Assembly: GCA_024232355.1 (NCBI GenBank)
Contig: JAAEPW010000431.1
Coordinates: forward strand, 1 to 46,278
From: Chloroflexota bacterium
GTDB lineage: Bacteria > Chloroflexota > Anaerolineae > B4-G1
DNA length: 46,278 bases
Direction: 5' to 3'
This document shows, piece by piece, positions 8,632 to 18,692 of the stretch. Position numbers and translations under genes: made by a program. The notes below the pieces were generated by a model. The model was not told the origin of the DNA and made no database searches. It worked only from the letters and a program-made list of their open reading frames with translations. Numbering within the stretch: position 1 is the stretch's first letter; the number at the start of each line of letters is the position of its first letter.

Positions 8632-11187
8632 TTAGCGCATCACCATTGGCAGATAAACCTTGTGCGGGTTGACCCAAATTGCAGCCGTTCGAATAACAGG
8701 ATCATAGCCAGGCACAGCGATGGTGGCCGTGTTGGTGATGATCTGCGGCAGAGCAAGCGTGGCCGTGCCAGAGATGATGTGGGGCACGGTGACGGCGTAG
8801 GTGATGGTGACGGCTGGGGTGGGTGTCAACACGCCTGACCAATGGAGAGTGGGGGCATCGGCTTCGTTGACTGTCCCAGACGTGGCGGCCAGGGTGCCAG
8901 GGGTGTAGGATAGCCCCGCTGGAACGGTGTCCGTAAATAGAACGGTGGTGGTCAATGGGCCGGTGCTGTTGCGGATGACGACGGTGTAGGTCACTTGTTC
9001 GCCATAGTTGGTGACTGGAGAGGAGACGGCTTTGTAGGAGGGGGTGAGGTCGGGTTGACTTGAGGCCTGGGACGGCACCACGAATAGCGTGATCGAGTTG
9101 GCCGGATAAGTGGTGGTGAACTCGCCGGTGGACACCGGTTGGTCCGCTTCTTGAACAATGGCGGATAGGTTGGCAGGGCTGTATCGGAACACCTGGGCGG
9201 TCGGGGCGAACGCAAAGTTTGCCAGCGAGAGGGTGCTGGTGAGCGACTCTCCAGTTTTGTTGATAGCGATCAGTGTCAGGGCCGCGTCACTGTCGCGCTG
9301 GGCGGCGTAAATCGCGAGTTGTTCCTGATCGGTGCTGGAGGCTTGAATGCTGGTCTCGCCAAAGGTGCTGCCCAGGCCGTCATAGTTCAGGTACAAACGA
9401 AAGGCGTAGGCGGCGGGTTCGTCGGTGTCGGGTGGCCCCCACAGCGTCGCCAGATCAAGCCCCTCGCGGCCAAAGATACCGAGCACGTCTGCCTGAGCCA
9501 GTGCACCATTGATGTGATCGAGCGCGCCCCAATTATACTCGGTGATTGCCGTTTTGGTGCCGGGATAGTTGTCGGCGATCCACTGCTTCATGCGCGGGAT
9601 AAATTGTATCGGGTCATTGGTAGTATCCGAAATCCAACTCTCGTCCTGGTAGGTGGGGTCCCATAGCGAGCGGGTCGAGCGTAAGCGCAACGCCTGGGCC
9701 TGGGCGTTTCCGGCGGACGAAAGCGCTACACCGTTTGCTTGTGGATAATAGTGCAAATCCAAATAGTCGAGGATGCGCACGCCGTTGGCTTGCTCGTAGG
9801 CGGCCATTTGCTGGAGGTACCAGGGCGTAAAGTCCATATTGCCGTGGCTTGCACGGTCGGGACCGGGGCTACATCCATCGGCAGCAGAGTATAAATAGGC
9901 ACACCAACCCCATACCACCGGCCCGAGTGTCTGGGCCGTGGGATCGGTGGCTTTGACCACCGCGCCATAATCGTAGGTGCGGTCGCGCATCTCGTCGTAA
10001 TCGGCAGGCTCGGGGTGTACGTCGCGGTGGGTGCTGTTCCACAGCATGGGCTCGTTGTCCAAGTTGTAGAACATTACACCGCCTTCGGCTGCCGTGCCGT
10101 ACTCGTCGGTCAAGTGGTTGATCCACGAGGTGACAAAGGTGGTGGTGATAGGAATGCTGGTGTCGGATGGATCGTTGCCCGTGATCTCTACGCCGCCCTG
10201 TTCGCCGCTTCCGCAGTCGGTATCCCACGGATCAACATTGTCCTGCGTGCCGTACACGCTCACCTTGAACCCACAATCGTACGGGTGGCTCTCCAGGCGG
10301 CGCTTGGGGGTCCAGCCGATGAGCGGCATGGTCAATATGGACTCGGTTCCGGTGCGTAGATTCTGTTCAACTATGGCATCAATCCTTCCGGGAGTGTCAG
10401 GAACATTCTCGAAATACCAGTCTAGGCCGGTGTTGTGCACGTCGATCTGCCAGTTGTAGCGCGTGGTCGAGTTGCCCCCCCAGCGGCGCACGGGCAGGCC
10501 GAGTTCGTCAGCCAGGTCCTCGCCCGTAAAATTCATCCCATAGATGTACGGGCTGATAGAGTGGCGGGCGGCGGCGACGTCCACGCTCAGGGCTGGGCCG
10601 GCGGAGGGAGTAGGTAGAGGAGAGCCCGTGTTCACAAAAGTTACGTCGTCCAGGTAAAAGGTGGGCTGGGCATCGTTGACGTTGCTTTGCCAGATGAGGT
10701 CTGAAACGGCGGTTGGGCTGCCTAACTCGGAAAGGGGAATTTCTACCTCTTGCCAAGTCCCCACCGTGGCAATGACTTGGTACGAACTACCGTTTTGGTT
10801 AATGCTGACGGAAATATCTTGGCCGCCAGCGCTGCCTCCGTGCAGCCAAAAGCGCAGCGTGTCGTAGGTGCTGAGACTGAGCGCGTTGGCGTGCAGGTAC
10901 AGCCCGCCCCAGGCTGCCGTGTGCGTGACACTGATAGAGTTTGTGCCGCTGTACACGGGGCTGCTGTTTGCGAAATCGATTGTAGTATCCCACGACCAGC
11001 TTTCCCAACCGGAGGCTAGGGCATCATCATACACAATCAGGTCAGAGGGAGCTTGGCTTTGGGCTGACCCCACAGTGACCAGTGCGGCGACCACCAAGGC
11101 CAGCAGAACGAACGAGGTGATCCATAAGGCTTTTCTGATTGTGGTTGGATGACCAAGTTTTTGGTTAGGGCTTGTAAGTGATTTCAT
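8632..11187 (-). CDS. GH44 family endo-glucanase/xyloglucanase, secreted, with DUF11 and LPL tail
   Basis: This is an 851-residue secreted glycoside hydrolase. The order is a signal segment (about 19-43), a carbohydrate-binding-like beta-sandwich (about 49-186: IVYDDALASGWESWSW up to FYLDDVTFV), a Ser/Pro linker, a GH44 catalytic region (about 200-695), a DUF11 domain (about 713-838) and the tail NPHKVYLPMVMR. GH44 hallmarks are ISPYIYGMNF, LPVRRWGGNSTTRYNWQ and NTGLDWYFENVP. The acid/base Glu is expected in FYNLDNEPMLW (Glu379) and the nucleophile in KTAITEYNWG (Glu550); both are present. Known GH44 enzymes cleave beta-1,4-glucan backbones of cellulose derivatives and xyloglucan with retention. 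The start has AAAGGAG 7 bases upstream and lies 17 bp after the DUF4091 gene. Family assignment is firm; the exact substrate is inferred. Confidence 0.92.
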   Translation of the reverse strand: MKSLTSPNQKLGHPTTIRKALWITSFVLLALVVAALVTVGSAQSQAPSDLIVYDDALASGWESWSWDTTIDFANSSPVYSGTNSISVTHTAAWGGLYLHANALSLSTYDTLRFWLHGGSAGGQDISVSINQNGSSYQVIATVGTWQEVEIPLSELGSPTAVSDLIWQSNVNDAQPTFYLDDVTFVNTGSPLPTPSAGPALSVDVAAARHSISPYIYGMNFTGEDLADELGLPVRRWGGNSTTRYNWQIDVHNTGLDWYFENVPDTPGRIDAIVEQNLRTGTESILTMPLIGWTPKRRLESHPYDCGFKVSVYGTQDNVDPWDTDCGSGEQGGVEITGNDPSDTSIPITTTFVTSWINHLTDEYGTAAEGGVMFYNLDNEPMLWNSTHRDVHPEPADYDEMRDRTYDYGAVVKATDPTAQTLGPVVWGWCAYLYSAADGCSPGPDRASHGNMDFTPWYLQQMAAYEQANGVRILDYLDLHYYPQANGVALSSAGNAQAQALRLRSTRSLWDPTYQDESWISDTTNDPIQFIPRMKQWIADNYPGTKTAITEYNWGALDHINGALAQADVLGIFGREGLDLATLWGPPDTDEPAAYAFRLYLNYDGLGSTFGETSIQASSTDQEQLAIYAAQRDSDAALTLIAINKTGESLTSTLSLANFAFAPTAQVFRYSPANLSAIVQEADQPVSTGEFTTTYPANSITLFVVPSQASSQPDLTPSYKAVSSPVTNYGEQVTYTVVIRNSTGPLTTTVLFTDTVPAGLSYTPGTLAATSGTVNEADAPTLHWSGVLTPTPAVTITYAVTVPHIISGTATLALPQIITNTATIAVPGYDPVIRTAAIWVNPHKVYLPMVMR

Positions 11188-11204
11188 TGTTGTACTCCTT
11201 TGTT

Positions 11205-13502
11205 TTATTGTTTGAGAACTAGTGGCAAGTATAAAAAGATATTCGTAGGCATCACCCGCACCGTGTCGGACATGACCGATGTGGTGTCCACCATCGCGTT
11301 AAGGGTGACGGTGTACCAGACATAGTTGGTCAGGTCCGTGAGCGTGTGGCTGCGGACGGTGCTGGTGGGGATGGTAATGGGTGGGAGGAGAACCGTGCCG
11401 GTCTCGCTGCTATAGTCGATCTGCCAGGTGCTGGTCGAGGATAGGGTGTTGGTGATTTCCCAGGTCAGGCGGATGGCCTGATCTTGCGGCGTGCCGTGCA
11501 GCACCAGGTTTCCTCTCTCAATGATGTCGGCTAGCTCGGCCCGTGCTGCCTCCCACACGTCGGGATTGGTGGACCAACTGATGTCGGAATATACATAGGT
11601 TGGATCATCCTCGGTCTCTACGCCGACCTCCCACAGCACTTGGGGGATCATCTCTTTGACGATCTCGGCGGTGCGCTGCGGGTCGATGGCTGCCGCCAGG
11701 GTGAGGTAATCCACGTCCTGGATGCCGCGCCGCCACAGCTTGAGCCGCAACGAGGCAAGCGGCCCCATCAGGTCATAGCTATCCTCCGGGTAGCGGGTGT
11801 CGGTGCCGGGGTAGAACAACACGCCGTCGCCGTTGCTATAGTTCCACCCAGTCTCGCCCTCTACGTCGTCGTCGCGGCTGTAACGGCCAAAGGTCTGCGC
11901 TTGTCGGAAGACGTTGGTCTGGGCCAGAGGGTCGTTGTAGCCATAGGCTTGAAAGTTGACGTAGTACGTGGATTCCCAGTAGAACCAGCGATCAAATTGC
12001 TTTTTGTATTGGGTCCACGCCAGCGCGCGCAGGGCCACGCCGTCATCCTCGGTGAGAAAAGTGCCGGTGGCCGGACGGCTGCCATTGTATATGTACGTCC
12101 ACTTGTCTGGATCTGCCAGGTATTGGTCGGCGGCGGCTTGCCACACATCGGTGATGCCAAACCCTGCGTACGTCGTGGGTACGTCGAGGGAAGGCGTTTC
12201 GGCTGCTGCTGCGGGCAACCCAATTGTCGCCATAGACTTGAGGCGCTGGCCGGGGCCGGGGTTGTTATCCATCCACTGGGCCCACTGCTCGGTTTGAGGA
12301 TAGTCGTGCGATTCGTCGATGAGATAGAGGAAATACTCGGTGGGCGTGCTAAAGGCTTGAGCATCGAACCAGTTCACCCAAGCGTCGGTGTTGTCCCACA
12401 TCTCTTGCTCACTGTCCTCATCCCACATCCAGCGCCAGCTCCCATAGGTGCCGACAGAGTAGACGTTGTTGCCTACGCCCACGCCGACGCCGTCGTATTC
12501 TTGAGCCGAGGTAAAGAGTTCGCCGGTCAGGCGAGCTGTCCAGGCCTCGTCCATCCGATTCAGGGTGCCGCCGCCGATGAGGGATATCTTGTGCCGGTGG
12601 GCGAGTTGAAAGTGGCGGTCGGCCAATGCGAGGGATTGAGTGTAGACGGATGTGCCGGGATTGGGCCACGGCTCGTCGAGGTAAACGGCATTGATGTCCT
12701 CCCCAACCACCAGCATCGTCCGGGCGTTGGGAAGGTCGGGGAGTTCAAAGTTGCGCACTCGCAGGTGGATGGGAACCTGTCGCGCGGGCGCACCATCCTC
12801 GGTGATCTCGATAGTGCCCTCGTAGATTCCGGGGGGCGTTGTCTTGGGGACATAGATATCGCTCCATATGGATTGGTTGGTGCCAGCGGCGATGGTAAAG
12901 GGCGTGTGGAGTTCGAGAGGGACGGCGATGTCGGGGGAAAGTTGGTTGTGACAGGGCCGATCTTCCCAATCTGTGCCAGGCAGAGCATAACGGCCGTCGT
13001 GGGGACGGCGGCAGCGTTCGGGGACGTGCCGCTCGTCGTAATAATTTTCGTACCCCAGGTGGCTGAGCCCGCGGATTTCCAGGTAGCGCACGAAATAAAG
13101 CTCAATGTTGCGCCCGATATAGTTGAACAGGTCATCGTCGGTGCTGGTAGATCGGGTGGTGATGCTGGCACCGCCGGGACCGGTCAAGGAGGTCAAGCTC
13201 ACCTCGACGTTGGCGGCGTCGGAGGAGGGCGCTTCGAGCACCAAGTTGAAGCCCACCACCTCGTTGCGCGCGCCGAATAGCGAGATGGTCGTGCCATCCC
13301 AGACCGAGTTGTACACCGCGCTGGGGTCGCTGGTGGCGCGCAGTTCGCTTTGCCAGACCTTGTCCTGCCCATTGTTGGCCCAGACTTGGGTGATGTCGTT
13401 GGGGGTAAGAGGGGCGGCTATGGCGTCTTGTTGCTTGACCGGTGACTGGCAGATTGATAATGTGATCAAGGTCAAGAATACCCAAAGCTTTTGTGTTTTC
13501 AT
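11205..13502 (-). CDS. Secreted DUF4091 (glycoside-hydrolase-like) protein with FN3 module and LPL tail
   Basis: This is a 765-residue secreted protein. ATG 13502 is preceded by AAAGGAGAAAAA, and a signal peptide ([17 protein letters not shown]) follows; the longer frame to 13550 runs back into the upstream gene. An N-terminal beta-sandwich (about 30-250: [33 protein letters not shown]) precedes an (alpha/beta)8-like region (about 260-660). That region ends in [12 protein letters not shown], the characteristic C-terminal signature of DUF4091 proteins. An FN3-like module (about 665-750) ends [18 protein letters not shown]4091 proteins are usually treated as putative glycoside hydrolases, and acidic residues such as [13 protein letters not shown] fall at an expected active-site strand, but no activity is established for this one. 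It sits 17 bp after the large beta-helix gene and 17 bp before GH44, so one transcript is likely. Confidence 0.85.
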   Translation of the reverse strand: MKTQKLWVFLTLITLSICQSPVKQQDAIAAPLTPNDITQVWANNGQDKVWQSELRATSDPSAVYNSVWDGTTISLFGARNEVVGFNLVLEAPSSDAANVEVSLTSLTGPGGASITTRSTSTDDDLFNYIGRNIELYFVRYLEIRGLSHLGYENYYDERHVPERCRRPHDGRYALPGTDWEDRPCHNQLSPDIAVPLELHTPFTIAAGTNQSIWSDIYVPKTTPPGIYEGTIEITEDGAPARQVPIHLRVRNFELPDLPNARTMLVVGEDINAVYLDEPWPNPGTSVYTQSLALADRHFQLAHRHKISLIGGGTLNRMDEAWTARLTGELFTSAQEYDGVGVGVGNNVYSVGTYGSWRWMWDEDSEQEMWDNTDAWVNWFDAQAFSTPTEYFLYLIDESHDYPQTEQWAQWMDNNPGPGQRLKSMATIGLPAAAAETPSLDVPTTYAGFGITDVWQAAADQYLADPDKWTYIYNGSRPATGTFLTEDDGVALRALAWTQYKKQFDRWFYWESTYYVNFQAYGYNDPLAQTNVFRQAQTFGRYSRDDDVEGETGWNYSNGDGVLFYPGTDTRYPEDSYDLMGPLASLRLKLWRRGIQDVDYLTLAAAIDPQRTAEIVKEMIPQVLWEVGVETEDDPTYVYSDISWSTNPDVWEAARAELADIIERGNLVLHGTPQDQAIRLTWEITNTLSSTSTWQIDYSSETGTVLLPPITIPTSTVRSHTLTDLTNYVWYTVTLNAMVDTTSVMSDTVRVMPTNIFLYLPLVLKQ

Positions 13503-13519
13503 TTTTTCTCCTTTAAGAA

Positions 13520-16500
13520 TCAATGATACCGCAAAACAAGGGGCAGGCAAACAAAGATATTCGTTGGCATCACTGTCACCGTGTTGGTCATCAAAGGGGT
13601 GCTATCGAGCATGGCGTTGAGGGTGACGGTGTACCAGACGAAATTGGTCAGACCGGTGATGGTGTGACTGTGCGCCGTGCCGGTCAGGCTGATGGGCGGG
13701 ACGAGGACTGTGCCGGTCTCGCTGGCATAGTCGATCTGCCAAGTGCTGGTCAGCGGCGGCGTGATGTTGACCGTCCAGTTCAGATGAATGGCCTGATCGT
13801 CCGGTATGCCCAACAGATCTACCTCTGGCACAGCCTCGTGTGCACCAATGTCCCACGCCCAGCCCTGGGGCCGGCTGACGACGTTCATATCATAACTGAA
13901 TTCGTGCAGCGTGATGCCTGCATCAATGGCGGGCGAGTTCACGCGCAGGTAGAAATCACCCGCTGCCGGACCGACGAACCGGGGATCGACGCCGAACGTG
14001 CTGTGTTGGTCATATTCGGGCTGTTTGGGCGGCCAGTCAAAGTCGGGGTAGTGGATGTTGTAATCCCACACCGTGCCAACCTTGGTGTCTTGATCCCCGA
14101 TCTGGGAACCACCACCGTTATTGTAAAAGATATTGTTCAGCACCGTCAGATAGGGGCTGCGGCCCAAACCGATAGCGCCATAGTGGCTTTCGGCCACTAC
14201 GTTGTTGACGAACGTAAAGTGATCCACAGATCCGTTGAACGCGATCGCCCGAGCGCCTCGCAAGATGTTGTTGCGAAAGGTGATGTGATGCACCGCGTTG
14301 CCCGTTCCGCTTGACTCACTCTGATCCTCGACCATGAACATTTGGCCAAAGTTGTCACAGATGTTGCCCTCAACCAGGATGTGGTGGGCGAACTGGCTAT
14401 CTGGCCAGACCGAAAAGGTCTGGAAACAGTCGATGTGGGGATCGCCATACTGTTCCTCGTCCAAATAGTCGTGCATATAGTTGTTCCGAATGACGTGCCC
14501 GCTGCCAAAAAAGCGCATCGCGTCGGAATCGCCTCCGACCTCCGCGCCGGTGTCGGTGTTGACGTCCAGCCCGTGGGAAAGCTCGTTCCCTTCCACGACC
14601 CAGTTTCGCCCGACGATGCTGATCCCCGTGCCCTGCACCCGGTAGAGGGTATTCCCTTTGATCACGGTGTTTGCGTTGTCGTGGCTGCTGGCCCGGACTC
14701 CCACGTAACCATAGCTGGAAGGATCAGGGTTGAGTTCGTGGACAAAGTTTCGCACAATCTCGACACGTTCGGTATTGCCCAAGAAAATGCCCCCTTGCCC
14801 GGAATCTCCCCCGCCGTGAATATCGGTGATCTCGAAATTCTCGATTCTCACATACACTATCGGCACGGTACTGGGATAGGCCGGCTGGAGCACAAATCCT
14901 CTGGTGACGGCGTTGACCGTCGGATTGCTCGGCACTTGTGTCGGGTTATCGGGATCGAAAATCGCGTTCGGGTCGACCAGGCTCTGGTCAGGCACGTTCA
15001 GCCCTTTGTAGGTGATATAGTTGCCCGGCGAGCCTCCTTCGCGGATCGCCACGCGGTCATAGCTCCCCGGATAGACGATGATGGTGTCGCCCGACTGGGC
15101 CACATCCGCCGCGTGTTGGATTGTCAGCCACGGTTCGGATTCGGTGCCGGGGTTCTCGTCGCTGGCCTGGGGGTGGTTTTGATCAACGTAGAAAAAGCTA
15201 TCCAGGACGGTGGTCGTAGAGGTGTAATGGCCCGACGCCGTCTCGTTGTACGCCACGTCCTGAGACCGCACCCGAAAGTGATATGTTGTTTCAGGGTACA
15301 GCCCCGCCAGCGTGACCGAGTGCGAGGTCACCCGCGTACTCGTGATGGGAGTGATGGTGTCATAAGCGCCCGTCTCTCCGTATTCCACCTGCGATGTGCA
15401 GTCCTCGTCCGTCTCCCACGAGATCTCGGCTGAATAAGGGGATACGTTGATCGCTTGAACGTTGGATATGACAGGCGGCACAGTGTCAGAGGAAAAAATA
15501 TAGAAACTAATCTTGTAATCGTCGTCGTTCGCGCTTCCGGCTGTGTCCTGGCACCGGACGTAGTAGGTATAGGTCTGCTCGTCCACCAAGCCTGCGACCG
15601 GGTGCGTGTGTGTGATGGAGCCGGTCACGGCAAAGGTGTTGGGCATCGCGGCAAAAGAGACGCCGGGTGATGTTGCGTAGCGGCATGTCGCCGACTCGTT
15701 CGTCGCCAGGTAGAGGGTGACCTGGGTGGTGTCTGAGGGGAGAATGCCGCTGGGCGCGCCGTCGGATCGCAGGGGTGGTACGGTGTCAGTGCCGGTACTT
15801 GCTTCGTCGGCCCCAATGTCCCAACCGCCGGTGCGGGCATCGCCGTCGACGTCGTCTGCGAAAGCGATCTGGGCGTCGGTCGAAAGGTCGGTGCCATAGT
15901 TGCGCGCGCCGGTATCGGTGGCGGCGAGGTGGAAATTGTCGTTCCCACTGTCCACAAAGGCAAAGGTCTGATCTATGCGCGAGTTGAATCCCGGCGCGCT
16001 ACCGTCGGAGGATGCGTTGAAATCGGAACCGGGATAAAAGATGCCGTAAAAGTCGTCGTTGGGTGCCTCGGTCAAATTGTTCTTGGCGACGACCATACCG
16101 CCGGACCGGATGGCAAAGCCTTCGATAACGTCTATGATCGTATTGTTATAGATGTAGGACGCGCCCGCCGAGGTCTGGATGCTGCCCAGGTAACCGATAG
16201 CGCCCACGTCATAGATGATATTGTTCCACGCCTTGAGCACTCCGGTGTAATCATAGATATAGATGCCGCTGCCCGTGTCCACGCCGTTCCCGTGGATCAG
16301 GTTGTGGCTGAGGTGGATATCGCCCACGCCCTCACCAGCATAGGGGCGGACGTAGACCAGGCTGCCATCGTACAGGCCGTGTATCTCTAGCCCCTCGACC
16401 CGGAAATAGGCCACGCCGCCATAGATGGGGCGGTCGCCCGTCGTCACCAGCCGGTAGCCGCTTCCGACTGTGCCGTCGTGCTGGGCCTCGACTGTCGTAT

Positions 16501-16831
16501 ATATCCTGATGTAATGATCGGCATCCGTCGTCCAACCGCTGAGATTGAGCGGCTGGGTGTCTGCTAGAGTCCACGTGCCCTCGATCCGGGCCACGGCGAT
16601 TTTGTCCGCCGCAACCAGGTCTCCCGGCTGGTTGCCCGCAAAGTCGATGCCGCCATAATCCGCCTCCCAGGCCGAAAGGGATGTGTAGCAATCGCTGTAA
16701 CCGCCGCAATCCTGCCGAATGATGCTGATTATTTCCTCAGTCACGGTTTGATTTTGGGCGCGTCCCACACCGCCCGATGCCGTCAGCAATACGAGTGTGA
16801 GTATCAATGTGAGTAGTTTTTGTGATTTCAT
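13520..16831 (-). CDS. Large secreted double beta-helix / FN3 protein with LPL tail
   Basis: The protein has 1103 residues from ATG 16831, which is preceded by AAAGGACACAA; the longer frame to 16960 overlaps the upstream gene. A signal peptide ([20 protein letters not shown]) is followed by a first right-handed beta-helix (about 35-340: [35 protein letters not shown]). Two beta-sandwich modules follow: a Cys-containing one (about 345-450) and an FN3 domain (about 453-540: [18 protein letters not shown]). A second beta-helix starts [18 protein letters not shown] (about 547-1000) with many 'NNxF/IxxN' turns. A terminal FN3-like module ends [16 protein letters not shown]. Both helices resemble polysaccharide lyase or carbohydrate-epimerase folds; I cannot name a family. 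The C-terminal module closely resembles that of the next gene (DUF4091), suggesting module duplication within the cluster. Confidence 0.85.
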   Translation of the reverse strand: MKSQKLLTLILTLVLLTASGGVGRAQNQTVTEEIISIIRQDCGGYSDCYTSLSAWEADYGGIDFAGNQPGDLVAADKIAVARIEGTWTLADTQPLNLSGWTTDADHYIRIYTTVEAQHDGTVGSGYRLVTTGDRPIYGGVAYFRVEGLEIHGLYDGSLVYVRPYAGEGVGDIHLSHNLIHGNGVDTGSGIYIYDYTGVLKAWNNIIYDVGAIGYLGSIQTSAGASYIYNNTIIDVIEGFAIRSGGMVVAKNNLTEAPNDDFYGIFYPGSDFNASSDGSAPGFNSRIDQTFAFVDSGNDNFHLAATDTGARNYGTDLSTDAQIAFADDVDGDARTGGWDIGADEASTGTDTVPPLRSDGAPSGILPSDTTQVTLYLATNESATCRYATSPGVSFAAMPNTFAVTGSITHTHPVAGLVDEQTYTYYVRCQDTAGSANDDDYKISFYIFSSDTVPPVISNVQAINVSPYSAEISWETDEDCTSQVEYGETGAYDTITPITSTRVTSHSVTLAGLYPETTYHFRVRSQDVAYNETASGHYTSTTTVLDSFFYVDQNHPQASDENPGTESEPWLTIQHAADVAQSGDTIIVYPGSYDRVAIREGGSPGNYITYKGLNVPDQSLVDPNAIFDPDNPTQVPSNPTVNAVTRGFVLQPAYPSTVPIVYVRIENFEITDIHGGGDSGQGGIFLGNTERVEIVRNFVHELNPDPSSYGYVGVRASSHDNANTVIKGNTLYRVQGTGISIVGRNWVVEGNELSHGLDVNTDTGAEVGGDSDAMRFFGSGHVIRNNYMHDYLDEEQYGDPHIDCFQTFSVWPDSQFAHHILVEGNICDNFGQMFMVEDQSESSGTGNAVHHITFRNNILRGARAIAFNGSVDHFTFVNNVVAESHYGAIGLGRSPYLTVLNNIFYNNGGGSQIGDQDTKVGTVWDYNIHYPDFDWPPKQPEYDQHSTFGVDPRFVGPAAGDFYLRVNSPAIDAGITLHEFSYDMNVVSRPQGWAWDIGAHEAVPEVDLLGIPDDQAIHLNWTVNITPPLTSTWQIDYASETGTVLVPPISLTGTAHSHTITGLTNFVWYTVTLNAMLDSTPLMTNTVTVMPTNIFVCLPLVLRYH

Positions 16832-16850
16832 TTTGTGTCCTTTTTGCTTT

Positions 16851-17696
16851 CTAGCGTTTCGCCCCGCAACACTTTTTGTACTTGACCCCGCTTCCGCATG
16901 GGCAAGGTTCGTTGCGTCCCACCTTTCTCTTGATCTGGAGCCTTTCTCGTGGCTCGTCAAAGCAAGCCCACCACTCCATCTCTTTGATGGTATCGTCTAT
17001 ATAACTGTATCTGCTTTCCCCTCTCAAATCTGTTAGCATTCGATCCTTGCCTTGTTCAATTTGCCCTTGCACCCATTCCAAGTTAGTGTAGTTTTCATCC
17101 ACCAGACCTTCCGCAAAGGCTTGGCTGATTTCTTCTAACAACTCTTTGGGGTGCAATTCACAACAGCAGTCAACCAGGCTTCCCCAGACAAGGGAGGGTT
17201 TTCTTTCAAGCTTTTCTCGGAACAGTGCTCGGTAATAGCTCATTATCTCTTCGCGGCTCTGGTCTCCACGAGCCACCAACACCAGCAATCCTTGCAAGGC
17301 CGCGCTGCGTACGTATTCGTTGACATTCTCATTTTCTATCAGCGATTCCATCAGACTCGTATCATTTCCGCACACAGAGGCCAGGATACGATTGAGGTCC
17401 TCGGTAACGAGTTCCCCCGTAACATCCAGCGTGACCTCACCCGGAATGGAGAAAAACTCGACGATCAAGGGATATGCGCGTCTCTCTCGAAACTGGGCGA
17501 GCAGGTACATCGCATACATGTGCGCCATATAGTTCTTTTCATATGCCAACTCGTCTATGTTTTCTGCTGCATCCTGGACGATTGCCAAGAGTTCGGGTGT
17601 GATCGACTCTTTTCTGGTCATCGCGTCTCGCAAAGCTCGACGTGGAAACCTTTTGTTATAGAATTCAATTTTGTCTAGGATTTCTTCGATTTTCAT
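16851..17696 (-). CDS. DUF1186 protein with C-terminal SEC-C zinc motif
   Basis: This is a 281-residue predicted cytoplasmic protein. The body is mostly helical HEAT-like DUF1186 sequence ([55 protein letters not shown]). The last 20 or so residues are a SEC-C motif, [17 protein letters not shown], with Cys-x-Cys and Cys-Cys zinc ligands as in the SecA tail. The start has ATAGGAGAGAAA just upstream. The family has no established function that I know; the SEC-C motif suggests a ribosome or protein-targeting contact, which is inference. It precedes the secreted-enzyme genes with a 19 bp gap, so it may be the first gene of that transcript or merely adjacent. Its base composition is more AT-rich than the enzyme genes. 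Confidence 0.85.
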   Translation of the reverse strand: MKIEEILDKIEFYNKRFPRRALRDAMTRKESITPELLAIVQDAAENIDELAYEKNYMAHMYAMYLLAQFRERRAYPLIVEFFSIPGEVTLDVTGELVTEDLNRILASVCGNDTSLMESLIENENVNEYVRSAALQGLLVLVARGDQSREEIMSYYRALFREKLERKPSLVWGSLVDCCCELHPKELLEEISQAFAEGLVDENYTNLEWVQGQIEQGKDRMLTDLRGESRYSYIDDTIKEMEWWACFDEPRERLQIKRKVGRNEPCPCGSGVKYKKCCGAKR

Positions 17697-17791
17697 TTTC
17701 TCTCCTATTTTAACGGGTTGCTTTTCAACGGATGCTTTGATTGAGAGCCTAACCTTAACAAGGCCAAGTTCTTGCTGACGAACTGGGCGGG

Positions 17792-18157
17792 TCAGGCTGG
17801 TTCAACTAGTTCGAAATAGTAGGCTACAAATTCAAACTCATCTGTCGGGTGGTCAAAGTAATCGAGGTGATCTGCCCTGAACTCGTCCGCACTGGCATTG
17901 GTTTCACCTCGCCATAGCCGTTCCGGGATATCATCCCAACGGCACAATTCCATTGCCACGATTCGGATGGCGCACCTTTTTATCAGGGTGCTGTCGTATA
18001 CATCATAATATTCTCCAACTGTGAGCGCGCTGTTGTACTCATCTTCGTCTATATCTATCTCACCCAGATGGGCAACACTGGCAGTCTTTTGCCCCTTGAT
18101 AATTTGCCCAACGAGATTATCCGAAACAAATTGAATACGACGGGTTGCGTTTGACAT
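17792..18157 (-). CDS. ASCH-domain protein
   Basis: This is a 121-residue single-domain protein with features of ASCH (PUA-like fold): an N-terminal strand and helix [17 protein letters not shown], with the Gly-x-Lys-Thr-Ala-Ser motif usual in the family, a central [21 protein letters not shown], and a C-terminal [16 protein letters not shown]. The start ATG at 18157 has a strong TAAGGAGG six bases upstream. ASCH proteins are thought to bind RNA or modified nucleosides, and some are amidohydrolases acting on N4-acetylcytidine; no specific activity can be assigned here. It stands alone, 95 bp before the DUF1186 gene on the same strand. Confidence 0.8.
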   Translation of the reverse strand: MSNATRRIQFVSDNLVGQIIKGQKTASVAHLGEIDIDEDEYNSALTVGEYYDVYDSTLIKRCAIRIVAMELCRWDDIPERLWRGETNASADEFRADHLDYFDHPTDEFEFVAYYFELVEPA

Positions 18158-18267
18158 GAGTATCCTCCTTATTAAAAAGCGTCCGGCAGTGAATTTCTTT
18201 TGATGTTTGTGATAGGTTTGTATTCTTCAATTCTGCCTCCACGGTGAACTCGGCGACCTCGATCAAA

Positions 18268-18683
18268 TTAGCGCTCTTTGGTCATAAACTTGAAGAACGG
18301 TGCCTGCGCACTGCCCACGTATTGCAAGATGATTGTGGCATCCTTTTCTGTTGAAAGACCCCATTGGGTTATGCTTGTTACCTGGTTCACACTTGGAGTT
18401 TGCAAAATCGTTCCTGCATCGCGGATCTTGATGATGTGACGGCGAAACTTGACTAACGTGGTTGTCGAACCAAGAATAGCCAACAGTGTTAGGGTGATAT
18501 GTTTGAGACCACCTAAAGATTGGCTGTGCAGTGTTTGGCCCAGGGGCAGCACGACGAGACCGATGCAAAAGAGACCAGGCACCCCTTGAGCCATCCCCCA
18601 AAGAATATGACTTGGGGAAGCGCAAGATAGAACAGGGATAAGGGGATCAGATAGCGTGTTAGGGTTTTGGATCGCAGTATCAA
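18268..18683 (-). pseudogene. Frameshifted remnant of a polytopic membrane protein
   Basis: Two overlapping frames read as one damaged protein. From about 18683 a frame gives ILRSKTLTRYLIPLSL, then FYLALPQVIFFGGWLKG. One base change in the G-run near 18578-18583 (AAGGGGTGCC) moves into the frame that continues VPGLFCIGLVVLPLGQTL, then LTLLAILGSTTTLVKF. Joined, this resembles the first two or three membrane helices of a glycosyltransferase-like integral membrane protein. No full-length protein follows: after about 18440 the frame continues with unrelated-looking sequence to a stop at 18268. The start lies only about 10 bp after the stop of the SLOG gene, with no clear ribosome site. I read it as a decayed fragment; a base-calling error could explain the frameshift but not the truncation. 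Confidence 0.4.
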
Positions 18684-18692
18684 ATTTTCATT

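Noticed and set aside
11640..13280. 546-codon open frame on the plus strand
   Set aside because: It lies fully antisense to the DUF4091 gene, whose family signature, signal peptide and ribosome site are clear. The antisense product is low-complexity Val/Gly/Arg sequence with no domain.
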